Virus record (IMG/VR): IMGVR_UViG_3300030685_000016 | Location: 108,189-172,188 of that record | Length of the DNA stretch: 64,000 bases | From: a virus | Strand: one strand, 5' to 3' | Shown: positions 13,069 through 23,305 of the stretch, piece after piece | Layout: the number at the start of each line of letters is the position of its first letter | Position numbering within the stretch: the stretch's first letter is position 1 | The notes under the pieces: generated by a model | What the model was told of the DNA's origin: nothing | The model's input: only the letters and a program-made list of their open reading frames with translations | Database searches by the model: none | Program-made: the position numbers and the translations under genes

Positions 13069-13926
13069 ATGAATACTACATTACTTGAAAATAAATTATC
13101 AGAAGCTATTGAGCAGAAGAGAACAGATATAAACTCTTTCATTTGGAAGGGTAACAAAACATTAGATAGTGCTGGAAAATATAAACAGTCAGAGAAGAAA
13201 TTAACTGCAATGACTGAATTTGAGATTAATGAATGTTATAATCATTGTAAAACAATGTTGTTCAACAAAAGTATTCAAAATCCGGGAAGGTATCTCGTAT
13301 TAGAATTAATTACTGAACAAAAAGATCATTGTGGTGCAGAATTATTTCTTCGTTTTCTTGAAACAAATAACAAACTTAGTAGATTCAATTTAATTGGAGC
13401 TATTAATGATTTCCTTGCTGCAAACAAAGAAGCGTTAAAAGGAAATAAAGTTAACATGAGTACTATCTTTAATGGGGTCCCCAATGAGTTTGAAAAAATT
13501 CCTTTAAGCTTAGTGATGGATGGTTGTTTAGATCGTTTAGGTGTGTTTAATAAGAAACACATAACAAGAACTTTTATTTTAAAACAGGGTATTTGGTTAA
13601 CTCCTGCTGAATCTAAGGATTTAGTGGAGTATGATCAAGAAGGTAATTTAGTAGATCGTATTGAAGTTATTCGTGATAGACTTGGAATAAAAGAAATTGA
13701 GAGATTATATATCAATTCTAAAGGATTGAATTTCACTCAAATGAGAGCTATGTTGAATATCAAACCTAATAAGAAATATAAAGATTTGACAACATCTCAA
13801 TTAGAGACTCTTAGAAATAGGATATTATTCAGTTTGGAAGAAACAGTTAAAAGCCATATTCAATCTTGGGAACAAAGAATGTTTGAAATTGAATTAGTGG
13901 CTGAGTATAAAGGGTTTAAGTTGTAA
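13069..13926 (+). CDS. uncharacterised replication-region protein (285 aa)
   Basis: A mostly helical 285-residue protein with no membrane segments. Readable blocks include FEKIPLSLVMDGCLDRLGVF and KGLNFTQMRAMLNIKP. It lies just upstream of the DNA polymerase gene and its size suggests a genuine conserved phage protein, but I cannot name a family. All Trp codons are TGG. Confidence 0.7.
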   Translation: MNTTLLENKLSEAIEQKRTDINSFIWKGNKTLDSAGKYKQSEKKLTAMTEFEINECYNHCKTMLFNKSIQNPGRYLVLELITEQKDHCGAELFLRFLETNNKLSRFNLIGAINDFLAANKEALKGNKVNMSTIFNGVPNEFEKIPLSLVMDGCLDRLGVFNKKHITRTFILKQGIWLTPAESKDLVEYDQEGNLVDRIEVIRDRLGIKEIERLYINSKGLNFTQMRAMLNIKPNKKYKDLTTSQLETLRNRILFSLEETVKSHIQSWEQRMFEIELVAEYKGFKL

Positions 13927-13930
13927 ATTA

Positions 13931-14278
13931 ATGAAACGATTTTTAATAAATTTATCTACTAATTGGTGCGGAGAAGATCAAGATTATTCTGCGTGGGCTG
14001 AGGATGAATTTGAGCTAGAAGCTCATGCTAATCTAGATGTACATTCATATGATAATTTTGATAGCTTTGGTGGTTTTGAAGCAATGTTGGAAGAAATGTA
14101 TGGAACATCAGATAGAGATGAATTAACTGACGAACAAATTACTGAAGCAGAAAATAATGAGGGTAGTTATTACTCTTATACTATTGAGCCTTGGGATGAA
14201 GATCGTGATGAAGAAGAATGGAAATGGTATGAGTTAATTTACGACGGAAGAGAAAAGAAAGAGGAAAATGCTATATAA
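13931..14278 (+). CDS. acidic conserved phage protein (115 aa)
   Basis: The N-terminal LSTNWCGEDQDYSAWAED followed by a YDNFDSFGGFEAML block matches small acidic proteins of unknown role seen in many Bacteroidota phages. The C-terminal half is very acidic (DEDRDEEEW). Overlaps the following acidic gene by 11 bases; the two may be related in function. Confidence 0.7.
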   Translation: MKRFLINLSTNWCGEDQDYSAWAEDEFELEAHANLDVHSYDNFDSFGGFEAMLEEMYGTSDRDELTDEQITEAENNEGSYYSYTIEPWDEDRDEEEWKWYELIYDGREKKEENAI

Positions 14279-14639
14279 TATTTATGCAGGATTAGGTGGT
14301 GGTTTTGGTAGCAACTTAGAAGAAGTTGAAAGTGAAGTAGATTTTGCTTGTGAATCAGATGCATGGGAAGCAGCTTGGGAAGCAGCTTGTGAGATATATG
14401 AAGGTTATATTGGAACAGATGATAGTATAAGATCTGTTGCTCAAATTATTGAGGATGATCTTAAAACTGATCCTGAGTATGCTGAAGCAACTGAAGAAGA
14501 ACTTGAAAAAGTTGCAATAGAAATCTTTGAAGAAGAAAGAGAAGGTTGGCTTGAATATAATGTCGAGGAATGCCTTGAAGATGAAGATAATATGTGGGAA
14601 GATGATGTAGAAGAAGAGGAAGAAGAGGAGGATTTATAA
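14268..14639 (+). CDS. acidic conserved phage protein (123 aa)
   Basis: The start YNIYAGLGGGFG and an AWEAACEIYEGY block are typical of a recurrent gut-phage family of unknown function. The C-terminus is a polyacidic tail of Glu and Asp. Extreme negative charge suggests DNA mimicry or binding to basic proteins, which is inference only. It ends three bases before the DNA polymerase gene. Confidence 0.7.
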   Translation: MLYNIYAGLGGGFGSNLEEVESEVDFACESDAWEAAWEAACEIYEGYIGTDDSIRSVAQIIEDDLKTDPEYAEATEEELEKVAIEIFEEEREGWLEYNVEECLEDEDNMWEDDVEEEEEEEDL

Positions 14640-14641
14640 TA

Positions 14642-16624
14642 ATGATTTTTTTAGTAACTAATCAAGTTTCTTTTTTTAATCCAGAATGGTTTAAAATTAT
14701 AAGCTTAGAAGAAGGAATTAATTTACTTCAGGGATATGATGAGTTAGGAATTGACACAGAAACTACCGGGTTAGATTGCTATACTAAACAATTATTATTA
14801 GTACAAATCGGAAATGCAAAATTTCAAGTATTATTTGATATTTCAAGTTATGATGGAGTAATTCCCAAACCTTTGAAAGATTATTTAAATACAACTAATA
14901 CTCTATTACTTCTACAAAATGCGAAATTTGATTTAAAGTTTTTATTTCATCAAGGAGTAATCCTTACAAAAGTATATGACACCTTCTTAGCAGAGGTTAT
15001 CATTACTAATGGTTTACAGTATGCAGGGCGAGATTTAGAATCCCTTGCATTAAAATATTGTCAAAAGCAGTTAGATAAATCTGTAAGAGGTGAAATTATT
15101 AAAAGAGGATTAAGTGATCGTGTTTTAGTTTACGCTGCGGAAGATGTTGAATTTCTTCCACAAATAAAAAGAATGCAGCTTGCAATAGCAAAGGATTTAA
15201 ATCTTCTAAATGCAATAGCTTTAGATAATTCTTTTGTTATTGTACTTGCATATGTAGAATATTGTGGTATCAAACTTGATTATGATAAATGGGTAAAAAG
15301 AACTGCTAAAAATGTTGAGGAAGCTTATGAATTAAAACTTAGGTTAGAAGAACAATTATTAAAAGATGACAAATCTCAATGTTTTTCTGGCATGTCTGAT
15401 CTTTGGTCTGGCAAACAGGATTGTATTGTTAATTGGGATTCTCCAAAACAAGTTCTTAAAGTTCTTGAAAGTTATGGAGTAAAAGTAACTGTAAGAGAAA
15501 AAGGAATTGAGAAGAAATCTATTGATGCTAAGGTGTTAGATCCTCAGCGAGATAAATTCTCAATTCTTCCATTTTATCTTGATTATAAAGCTAAGCAGAA
15601 GGATATCTCTACTTATGGAACATCTTGGAAGAATAAAATTAACCCTATAACTGGAAGAATACATACTACCTTTAAGCAGTTGATGGATACGGGCCGCCTA
15701 TCTTGTGGAAACAAGGATGATGGTACCCCAAATTTGCAGAACCTGCCCTCAGGATATGAAACAAGAAGTTGTTTTATTTCTGAAAAGGGAAATATTATGA
15801 TAGATGCCGATTATTCAAGTCAAGAGCAAATTATATTAGCTAACTTTAGTAAAGAGGAGAATTTAATTAACTTCTATGCTAAGGGATTTCATGATATGCA
15901 TAGCTATATTGCATTTTTAATGTTTCCTAATATTAGGAAATATTCATTAGAAGAATTGACTCCTGATAAATTAGAATATATTAAGAAAGAGTATGCTGAT
16001 AAAAGATTTTTAGCTAAGAAGGCAGGGTTTTCGATAAATTATGGGGGAAATGGATCTACAATTGCTCAAAATTGTAATATATCTAAGAAAGAAGGAGAAT
16101 TTGTATACAAATCATACTTTGATTCTTTTCCAAAGCTACGCGAATATTTTGATTTGGTGTTAAGAAAAGCATGTCATTTTGGATATATTCAGTTTAATAA
16201 TATAACTGGTAGAAAATATTTCTTTAATATTGCAGAAAATCATTATTTTCAATTAAGAGATCAAGTTGAAGATCCTTATTTTTGGCAACATGAACCAAAT
16301 GCTCGAGAGATTTTTAGAAAATATAGCTCTGCTCAAAATGAGATGAGTCGTATTGCTCAGAACTTTCCAATTCAGGGTTCAGCTTCTGATATAACAAAAT
16401 ATGCATGTATTCTATTCTTTAAAGTCATTTTAGCAAACAAATGGTGGATGAAGGTTAAAATTGTTAATCTCATTCATGATGAAATTTTAGTAGAATGTCC
16501 TGAGGAAATGTTAGAGGAAGTAAAGCCTATATTATTAAAATGTATGGAAGATGCAGGTAAGCCATTTTGTGAGATTGTATCATTGAAAGCTTCTGCAGAA
16601 TCAGGATTATATTGGGTTCATTAA
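14642..16624 (+). CDS. family A DNA polymerase with 3'-5' exonuclease domain
   Basis: The N-terminal exonuclease domain starts with GIDTETTGLD (Asp38, Glu40). The polymerase domain shows motif A as DADYSSQEQIILA near residue 387, motif B as KKAGFSINYGG near 460 and motif C as LIHDEILVE near 612. At 660 residues it lacks the 5' nuclease domain, as usual for phage replicases of this family. It is the phage replicative polymerase. Its nine Trp codons are all TGG and there is no in-frame TGA, unlike the giant minus-strand genes. Confidence 0.95.
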   Translation: MIFLVTNQVSFFNPEWFKIISLEEGINLLQGYDELGIDTETTGLDCYTKQLLLVQIGNAKFQVLFDISSYDGVIPKPLKDYLNTTNTLLLLQNAKFDLKFLFHQGVILTKVYDTFLAEVIITNGLQYAGRDLESLALKYCQKQLDKSVRGEIIKRGLSDRVLVYAAEDVEFLPQIKRMQLAIAKDLNLLNAIALDNSFVIVLAYVEYCGIKLDYDKWVKRTAKNVEEAYELKLRLEEQLLKDDKSQCFSGMSDLWSGKQDCIVNWDSPKQVLKVLESYGVKVTVREKGIEKKSIDAKVLDPQRDKFSILPFYLDYKAKQKDISTYGTSWKNKINPITGRIHTTFKQLMDTGRLSCGNKDDGTPNLQNLPSGYETRSCFISEKGNIMIDADYSSQEQIILANFSKEENLINFYAKGFHDMHSYIAFLMFPNIRKYSLEELTPDKLEYIKKEYADKRFLAKKAGFSINYGGNGSTIAQNCNISKKEGEFVYKSYFDSFPKLREYFDLVLRKACHFGYIQFNNITGRKYFFNIAENHYFQLRDQVEDPYFWQHEPNAREIFRKYSSAQNEMSRIAQNFPIQGSASDITKYACILFFKVILANKWWMKVKIVNLIHDEILVECPEEMLEEVKPILLKCMEDAGKPFCEIVSLKASAESGLYWVH

Positions 16625-16639
16625 TAATAAAATAAAATT

Positions 16640-16921
16640 ATGAAAAAAGGTGATTTAATAAAACTTACCAAAGTAAGTGATGATTTTTTCAACGGAAATC
16701 ATCCAAATGGTATTTATGAAGGTTATACAAGAATTGGAGAACTTCAGGATGATATTACAGTTGGAAAACGTTGTCATATTGTTCACCCACTTACTGGCGA
16801 ATATTTATCAACCAGTGATGTTGTTAGTTTTGATGGAGAATTTATGATAACAACATATTCTACTTATAAAGCTGAATTGTTAAAAGATTCTGAGGAAGAT
16901 AAAAATTCTGCAATTTTATAA
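16640..16921 (+). CDS. hypothetical protein (93 aa)
   Basis: A small beta-rich protein (GDLIKLTKVSDDFF, HIVHPLTGEYLSTSDVVSF) that may be an SH3-like barrel. It sits between the polymerase and the SF2 helicase, so a replication accessory role is possible. No family recognised. Confidence 0.65.
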   Translation: MKKGDLIKLTKVSDDFFNGNHPNGIYEGYTRIGELQDDITVGKRCHIVHPLTGEYLSTSDVVSFDGEFMITTYSTYKAELLKDSEEDKNSAIL

Positions 16922-16989
16922 AAATTTTTTTAGTACTTTTATACTCTTATACCGTTTAGAAAATGTATGTAAAAATGAAATTATAAAGA

Positions 16990-18008
16990 ATGGGTTTAAG
17001 TAGGACTGGGCGTCAAAAACTTGGAGTAAAGAAATGGATGGAATTTGGTGGAAGAGGCACGTTTGTATGGGCTACTGGAGTTGGAAAAACTCGTGGAGCT
17101 ATAATGGCAATTAAATCTTTTCTTACAAAAAATAAAGGAAAGACTATAGTAGTTATAGTTCCAACTGAAGTTTTAAAACTTCAATGGATTAAAGAACTTG
17201 TTAAGTTTGAGTTATTCTTTGATGTATCTATAGAGATTATTAATTCTGCTGTTAAAAAAACAGATAAGATTGATTTTATAATACTCGATGAGTGTCACAA
17301 ATATGCCGGAAACCATTTTTATTCAATCTTTACTCAAAGAACTCCGAAATTAATTCTGGGATTATCTGCTACTTTTGAAAGATTAGATGGTGCACAAATT
17401 TTATTGGAACAATATTGTCCAGTTTGCGATGTAATTACTTTACCTGAAGCAATTGCAAATAAATGGGTATCTCCATATAAGGAGTATAAAGTTTTAATAG
17501 AAGCACCAGATATTGAATTGTATAGAGAATATAATCAAAAATTTATCAATTCTTTCAGCTTCTTCAATTTTGATTTTGATACTGCAATGAAATGCTTGAC
17601 TGATATTGTTTATAGAAGAACTTTTGCCAAAACAATGGGACTTCCACCAGGAGAGATTGACGCAGTTACTTTCACTTGGGGAAGAATGTTAAAAGCAAGA
17701 AAATATTTTGTTATGGATCATCCGAAAAAGGTGGAGATAACAAGAAAAATTCTTGATTATAGACCTAATAGTAAAGCAATTACATTTTCTCCAACAAAGA
17801 AACAGGCAGATGAAATCAAAAGAGGATATGTAGTTCATTCTGGTAAAACAAAGAAAAAGAATGCAATAACAATTGAAGAATTTTCTAAGTTAAAAACTGG
17901 TGTATTACATGGAGTTAAAGGATTGAATGAAGGTACTGATATTGATGGTATAAATCTTGCAATTATCTTATGTAATAACTCATCTACTCAGGAAAAAACT
18001 CAAAGGGT
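16990..18008 (+). CDS. SF2 helicase, exon 1
   Basis: This exon encodes the helicase core: motif I ATGVGKT (residues 28-34), motif II DECH near residue 100, motif III SAT near 124, and the second RecA lobe through the start of motif VI, STQEKTQR. Such DEAD/DEAH-type proteins (UvsW- or UvrB-like) remodel branched DNA. The frame is cut by a group I intron inside motif VI. Joining GT at 18008 to A at 19365 restores QRVGRVIR and gives 410 residues. The unspliced frame would add VKF and stop. Confidence 0.9.
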
Positions 18009-19364
18009 AAAATTTTAAATTTATCCCATTATAATTTTTATATTTTTATAAAAACATATAATATACAAAGTCTTTGAATTATTTTGTGTAAATTTATAGT
18101 TATTAATTTAACTAATATTTATTATGAATACATCAAAACTTTATGTATTAAAAGACCCGGAAACATTAGAAATTCGTTATGTCGGGATAACAATCAGAAC
18201 TTTACAAAAAAGATTATCAGGACATATTTGCGATGCAAAATGCAGACCTGAACTTAATTACCATAAAATAAATTGGATAAAATCTATTTTAAAAAAGGGA
18301 TTAAAACCTATTATTGAATTAGTTTTAGAATATGATTCTTTAGATTTAGCAAAACAAGCAGAAATGGATTATATTGCTAAATATAAACAAGAATATAAAT
18401 TAACAAATTGTACTATTGGGGGAGACCATTTAGGAGAAAGATCTCATTCTCGAGAATCTATACTTAAAAAATCTACAACAAGAGCTATTTGTCAATATAA
18501 TATTTTTGGAGAATTACTTAGGGAATTTGAAATTACTGAAGATGCTGCTAGATTTTTAAATTTATCATCTGCTTCTAAAATAACAATGTGCTGTAAGAAA
18601 TTAAGACCTCATAGTCATGGTTATATATGAAGATATAAAGGAGATGAATTAGGTGATATATCTAATATTGATGTCTTTTCTTTATCGTTTAATAGATTGG
18701 TTCAATTTGATTTAGAAGGTAATTATATTGCAGATTATGATTCTTATTTAGCTGCATCTCTTATTGTTGGAGATCATTCTAAAGGAGGGAATATTGTTTC
18801 TGCATGTAAAGGAATACAAAAACATTGTAAAGGATTTCAATGGAAACTAGAACCTAATTTTGAATATTTAGATGAATCATTTCTTTTAATAAATAATGAT
18901 CCATCAATTAAAAAAAGTCTTATAGGTAAGTCTGGTAAAAAAGTAAATCAATATGATATAAACAATAATTTTTTAAAAACTTTTAATTCTATTTCAGATG
19001 CTTCAATAGAAGTATTAGGTACAATTAATGGCAGAAAAAAAATAGTTGAATGTTGTGAAGATTTTGATTTAAAATATAAAAATTATAAATGGCAATACTG
19101 CCCACTAGAAGAGTAATTTTCTAGAAAAAATATTCCTGAATATCGGTGAATCCTTAACGTGTAATGACGATGGTAATACCGAGGCATAGGCTACACTAAA
19201 GTGTAGATTCAGCCGTAGAGACTTAAATGCAGGAACTCCTAGAAATAGGATGAAGATATAGTCCAGACCACAAACAATAAATCAGTAAGAATTCCATGGG
19301 AGGTGAGATATGCATGTCAAGTCCTACAAGTCTGATGATTGGTGATGAAAATTATAGTGGTACG
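18009..19364 (+). mobile_element. group I intron in the SF2 helicase gene
   Basis: The upstream exon ends in T and the intron ends in G, as group I introns require, and exact removal restores helicase motif VI in frame (exons of 1019 and 214 bases, together 411 codons). The catalytic core lies downstream of the endonuclease gene and includes AGACTTAAATG near 19220 and the P7-region sequence GATGAAGATATAGTCC near 19250. The intron is 1356 bases long, most of it the GIY-YIG endonuclease gene. Confidence 0.9.
18124..19116 (+). CDS. GIY-YIG homing endonuclease with NUMOD repeats (one in-frame TGA)
   Basis: The N-terminus LYVLKDP followed by IRYVGIT is the GIY-YIG catalytic segment. The rest contains repeated NUMOD1-type DNA-binding units (QYNIFGELLREFEITEDAARFL, a second near residue 190, a third near 270, each shown here only in part). 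The frame is interrupted by TGA at 18628, within HGYI-TGA-RYKGD, where NUMOD1 units normally have Trp; read as Trp it gives 330 residues. It would spread the intron into intron-less helicase alleles. Confidence 0.88.
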
Positions 19365-19578
19365 AGGTCGAGTGATTAGATTTGAAGAAAATAAAGAAGC
19401 TGAAATATTTACCTTAGTAATAAAAGGTACAGTAGAAGAAGCATGGTATAATACTTCCACAAATGGAAAGAATTATATAGAGATTACTGAAGAAGAATTA
19501 GATATAATTCTAGCAGGAGGTGAGTTGGAAAACTTGGAAAGAACTGCAGAAAAAAGTGATGTATTATTTAGGTTATAA
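19365..19578 (+). CDS. SF2 helicase, exon 2
   Basis: This exon begins with the last base of a Val codon and then reads GRVIRFEENKEAEIF, completing helicase motif VI (QRxGRxxR) begun in exon 1 and running to TAA. The C-terminal tail (GTVEEAWYN, EEELDIILAGGELENLE) is as expected for a UvsW-like helicase. A separate start at the nearby ATG is not needed once the intron is removed. Confidence 0.88.
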
Positions 19579-19580
19579 TT

Positions 19581-19730
19581 ATGACAGTACAAGAATTAAT
19601 TGATGAATTGCAATTAGTAGATGATAAAACTATGGAAGTTTTAGTATATAATTGTTCAGATGGTGAGAATATGGTTATTGAAAATATTGATGTTTTAGAT
19701 GGCCATGTTGATTTAAATATGGAATATTAG
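19581..19730 (+). CDS. small acidic protein (49 aa)
   Basis: A short frame, TVQELIDELQLVDD at its start, resembling the many small phage proteins of the LIxxLxxLxxDxxV type whose role is unknown. It begins two bases after the helicase stop and ends at TAG. About 115 bases without a gene follow. Confidence 0.55.
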   Translation: MTVQELIDELQLVDDKTMEVLVYNCSDGENMVIENIDVLDGHVDLNMEY

Positions 19731-19844
19731 ATCAAGTTTACTTATAGATAATTTTTATTAACAATATGAATTACCCAATTTAGTTAAATATCCCATAACG
19801 GATTAATTACCCAAAGTAAGTAAGTGGTTCAAAATACAGCATAA

Positions 19845-20459
19845 ATGCAACATTTTGAACTATCTCTAAATGAAGAGATTAATGTTTACATTAACAGTGG
19901 TATGACTCCTACTGAACTTTTTATTCTAAGGTTGCTATTTTTGGCGGCTGATGGAGATCAACGATATTTAATTAATTATATATCAAATATCTCTGATGGT
20001 AAGAAAATCTTAAGACAAGTTTTAGAATCATTAAAAGTAAAAAAAGTCATAAACTCCACCTTTAACATTCCTAAAGAAGGTGAAGCTTTAAATTTTAAGA
20101 ATATTCCTTTTAATAAGGTAACTCTTAAAACATACATTAGGGAATCCAATGAATTAGGTAAAGAATTTTTCGATAATTATCCCATGTTTGTATCAATTAA
20201 TGGGAAAATGTGTAGTTTAAGAAATTTTACAAAAGGAAATTTTCAATCATTAGAACAGTTTTGTATTCATTATTCTGCACAAATTAAAAATTGTGGCGTA
20301 ACTCATGAACGTATAATGGCTGCAGTTACCTTTGGAAGGGAAAATAATTTAATCCATTATACTATTTTAGAATTTATTGCCTCTCAGAAATGGATAGAAT
20401 TAGAACACATAAAAAATTCTGACAATATTAATGGCTATAACAACATGGAGTTATTATAA
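19845..20459 (+). CDS. uncharacterised replication-region protein (204 aa)
   Basis: An all-helical protein with blocks LNEEINVYINSGMTPTELFI and HYTILEFIASQKWIE. Its place between the SF2 helicase and the DnaB-type helicase suggests a replication accessory or loader function, but I recognise no motif. It ends two bases before a homing endonuclease gene. Confidence 0.7.
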   Translation: MQHFELSLNEEINVYINSGMTPTELFILRLLFLAADGDQRYLINYISNISDGKKILRQVLESLKVKKVINSTFNIPKEGEALNFKNIPFNKVTLKTYIRESNELGKEFFDNYPMFVSINGKMCSLRNFTKGNFQSLEQFCIHYSAQIKNCGVTHERIMAAVTFGRENNLIHYTILEFIASQKWIELEHIKNSDNINGYNNMELL

Positions 20460-20461
20460 AT

Positions 20462-21604
20462 ATGAAAAAATTAACAACAGAAGAATTTATAGATAAAGCA
20501 ATTAAAATACATAGTAGTACTTATGATTATTCAAAAGTTGTATATCAAAATACTAAAACTGCAGTTAATATAATTTGTCAGAAACATGGAGAATTTTTAC
20601 AAAATCCTGTAATACATTTAGGAGGTTCAGGATGTCCTAAATGTTGAGGAAATCGATGCACATCAAAAGAATCTTTCATAGAAAAAAGTAACATTATACA
20701 TAAAAACAAATATGACTACTCAAAAGTGATTTATTTAGGAAGTAAGGAAAAAGTATGTATAATTTGTTTAGAACATGGAGATTTCTGACAAACTACTAAT
20801 AATCATTTAAAGGGAAAAGGTTGTCCTGTATGTGGTAGATTAAAATGTGATCTAGCAAGAATTAAATCAAAAGATTCTTTTATTGATGATTGCCACATAA
20901 TTCATAATTATAAGTATGATTACACTTTAGTAAACTATAAGACTAGAAAAGATAAAATTAAAATTGTCTGCCCTATTCATGGAGAGTTTATACAAGAAGC
21001 CAGTAGTCATTTAGCAGGACATGGTTGTCCTTTATGTAGCTGAGAAATTTTATCTGAAGATAGGGCTTTCTCTTGGGAGTTTGTTAAAGAACAGTGTAAG
21101 GAAATTCATAAAGGTTTATATAGTTATCCTAATCAAGAATATAAAAATAGTAGATCTAAGATTGAAATTATCTGTAAAAATCATGGTGTATTTTTACAAT
21201 CAATCACGAATCACCTACAGGGACAAGGTTGCCCTATTTGTAGATCTTCTAAAGGAGAACTATTGATTCACAACTGATTGAAAGAAAATAATATTCCTTT
21301 TAGAACTCAATTTGAATTAATTACAACTGAAATTGCTAGAAATACTAATTTGATGAAGATTGATTTCTTTGTTAAATTTAATAATAAACAGTATTTTATA
21401 GAGTTTGATGGGATTCAGCATTTTCAATATGTCCCTATTTTTCATAAAGGAGGAATTATTGATTTTGAAAAAGAACAGAGAAGGGATAAAATTTTAAATG
21501 AATTTTGTGAATTGCATAAAGATAAAATAACTTTAGTTAGATTCAATTATAAACAAAATAATGAAGAAATAATTAAAGAATTAAATAAAATATTTATAAA
21601 TTAA
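20462..21604 (+). CDS. free-standing Vsr/PD-(D/E)XK-like homing endonuclease with zinc-knuckle repeats (four in-frame TGA)
   Basis: Read with TGA as Trp the frame gives 380 residues. It has at least four repeats of the type CxxHGxFxQ...HLxGxGCPxC, each with two Cys pairs, which are known DNA-binding units of phage endonucleases. A C-terminal nuclease domain carries IDFFV and FIEFDGIQHF. TGA occurs at 20645, 20786, 21041 and 21275; the second lies in HGDF-TGA-QTTNNHL, where the repeat consensus has Trp. It overlaps the DnaB-type gene by one base and has no intron around it. Confidence 0.85.
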
Positions 21605-22683
21605 TGTCGGTAACACAATTATTTGAAAATATTCAAAAAGGTAGGCGAGGAAATAATATTGGTATTAGTACTGGTTTACCTAAATTAGATTCTATTATAT
21701 ATGGAATACAACGTAAATACTTATATGTAATTGCAGCCGATCAAGGTGGAGGTAAGACTTCCTTTGCTCTGGATGTATTTGTTTATAATTTATTTAAAAA
21801 TAAAGAAAACCATGCTATAAATATCCTTTATTATTCTTTTGAAATGGCTGGTGATGTATTATATGCAAAACTTTTATCTAGATATATTTATGATACATTT
21901 AATAAAGTTATCACCTATGAAGAGATTCTCTCTTTGACTTTTCCAATATCTGATGAAAATTTCATTTATATAGAAAAATCTAAAGATTGGTTGTTGGAAC
22001 TTCAAAAATGTTTTACCATATATGATAAGCCTTTATCTCCACCAGCTATATATGCTACTTGTAAAGGATGGCTAAGTAATTTTGGCACATTTGAACAAGT
22101 TGGAGACCATAAAGAAAATTATATTGAACATGATCCAACTTCCTATAAAATAGCTTTAATAGATCATATAAGACTAATTTCTGGCAATGATGCAGTAAAA
22201 ACTAAAATAGATTTAGTATGTGATTATTTTGTATATTTTAGAAATAAGTGTAATATGACTGGTGTTTTAATACAGCAGATTAATAGAAATTCTAAAAGTG
22301 TAGAAAGACGTCAGGGAGGATATGAACTACTTCAATTAGATGATTTAGCTGATTCTTCGGGACCAGCACAATCCGCAGAAGTAATTATTATGCTTTATTA
22401 CCCTTACAGAGAAAAAGTATCTTCATGTGAAGGTTTTCCTATAAAAAATGTGTTAAAACACAAAGGAAGAATTATTCAAATTAATAAGAATAGATTTGGT
22501 AGATCAGATTTAAATATCGGCAGTGTATTTCATGGAGAGATTGGTATGTTTATTGAGCTTCCAAAACCCTCTGAAATTGCAGATTATGAACCATATCTAA
22601 ATTTAATGACAACAGATATAGTTAAATCAAAAGAAATAATAAGAGAAGATGATAAAGAAGAAAACAATATATTTAAGTTATAA
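21604..22683 (+). CDS. dnaB: DnaB-type replicative helicase
   Basis: The RecA-like core shows Walker A AADQGGGKTS (Lys51), a SFEMAGDV segment after it, and Walker B IALIDHIRL. Downstream are the IQQINRNSK and DLADSSGPAQSAE blocks that in DnaB-like helicases precede the arginine finger. The N-terminal DnaB domain is missing, as in many phage helicases of about 360 residues. It unwinds the phage fork together with the primase encoded downstream. Confidence 0.9.
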   Translation: MSVTQLFENIQKGRRGNNIGISTGLPKLDSIIYGIQRKYLYVIAADQGGGKTSFALDVFVYNLFKNKENHAINILYYSFEMAGDVLYAKLLSRYIYDTFNKVITYEEILSLTFPISDENFIYIEKSKDWLLELQKCFTIYDKPLSPPAIYATCKGWLSNFGTFEQVGDHKENYIEHDPTSYKIALIDHIRLISGNDAVKTKIDLVCDYFVYFRNKCNMTGVLIQQINRNSKSVERRQGGYELLQLDDLADSSGPAQSAEVIIMLYYPYREKVSSCEGFPIKNVLKHKGRIIQINKNRFGRSDLNIGSVFHGEIGMFIELPKPSEIADYEPYLNLMTTDIVKSKEIIREDDKEENNIFKL

Positions 22684-22686
22684 AAT

Positions 22687-23014
22687 ATGGCGGAATTAGG
22701 CGCAATAGTTGGTGAAGCTGGATCTGGTAAATCAACTAGTTTAAGAAATTTAGACCCCACAAGAACATTTATTATTAATGTTGCAGGAAAGAATCTTCCT
22801 ATTAAAGGTTTTAAAAAGAATTTCAAAGCATTGGTTCAAGATCCTGGATCTAAAGAATTTGTTGGAAATTTATATAATACTAGCAATGTTGATAAAATTA
22901 TCCAAGTAATAAAGTTGGTCAGTGCAAAGATGCCTCAAATTAAACAAATTATTATTGATGATAGTCAATATTTAATGGCATTTGAAGCAATGGATAGAGC
23001 TACTGAGAAGGGGT
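22687..23014 (+). CDS. P-loop ATPase (Sak4/RecA-like), exon 1
   Basis: The exon has Walker A GEAGSGKST (Lys15), typical of phage AAA/RecA-like ATPases that help single-strand annealing and recombination, and Walker B IIIDDSQYLM. It stops inside the codon after ATEKG. Joining T at 23014 to ATGAAAAATT at 23951 gives EKGYEKFTQMAQHF, the usual continuation in this family, and a 232-residue protein. Left unspliced, the frame ends at once on a TGA formed at the junction. Confidence 0.88.
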
Positions 23015-23271
23015 GAATAAACATGCCCAAACCAATCTAACTGCGGGGATAACCTTAGAGTCTTTTTAACCAAACAATAGTAGTAATACATATTGTGGCT
23101 TTCAGTAATGATGAAAGGTATGGTAAAATCAAAAAGAATTGGTCAATTCGCATCCAAGTTTCCAAATTAAATTTGGAAAAAGGTTCAACGACTATCTCCG
23201 TGAAGGAGAGTACATTAAGATTATTTATAATCTTTTTGGAAACGGTTGGGATTTTTATAAAAATTATTCGC

Positions 23272-23279
23272 TATCTTTG
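23272..23279 (+). promoter_or_regulatory. Bacteroidota-type promoter -7 box (TATCTTTG) for the intronic endonuclease
   Basis: TATCTTTG matches the Bacteroidota sigma-factor -7 element TAnnTTTG and lies 27 bases before the endonuclease ATG, with a TTGG about 22 bases upstream as a possible -33 element. It implies that the endonuclease can be transcribed separately from the host gene. Confidence 0.55.
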
Positions 23280-23305
23280 TAAATTATAATTTATTAAAAT
23301 AGCAT

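Noticed and set aside
14642-16624. Intein in the DNA polymerase or DnaB-type helicase
   Set aside because: The motifs A, B and C, and the Walker motifs, occur at normal spacing with no extra Cys/Ser-start and HN-end block.
19339-19578. Separate small gene starting at the ATG at 19345
   Set aside because: Its sequence from GRVIRF onward is the missing half of helicase motif VI; it is exon 2 of the interrupted helicase.
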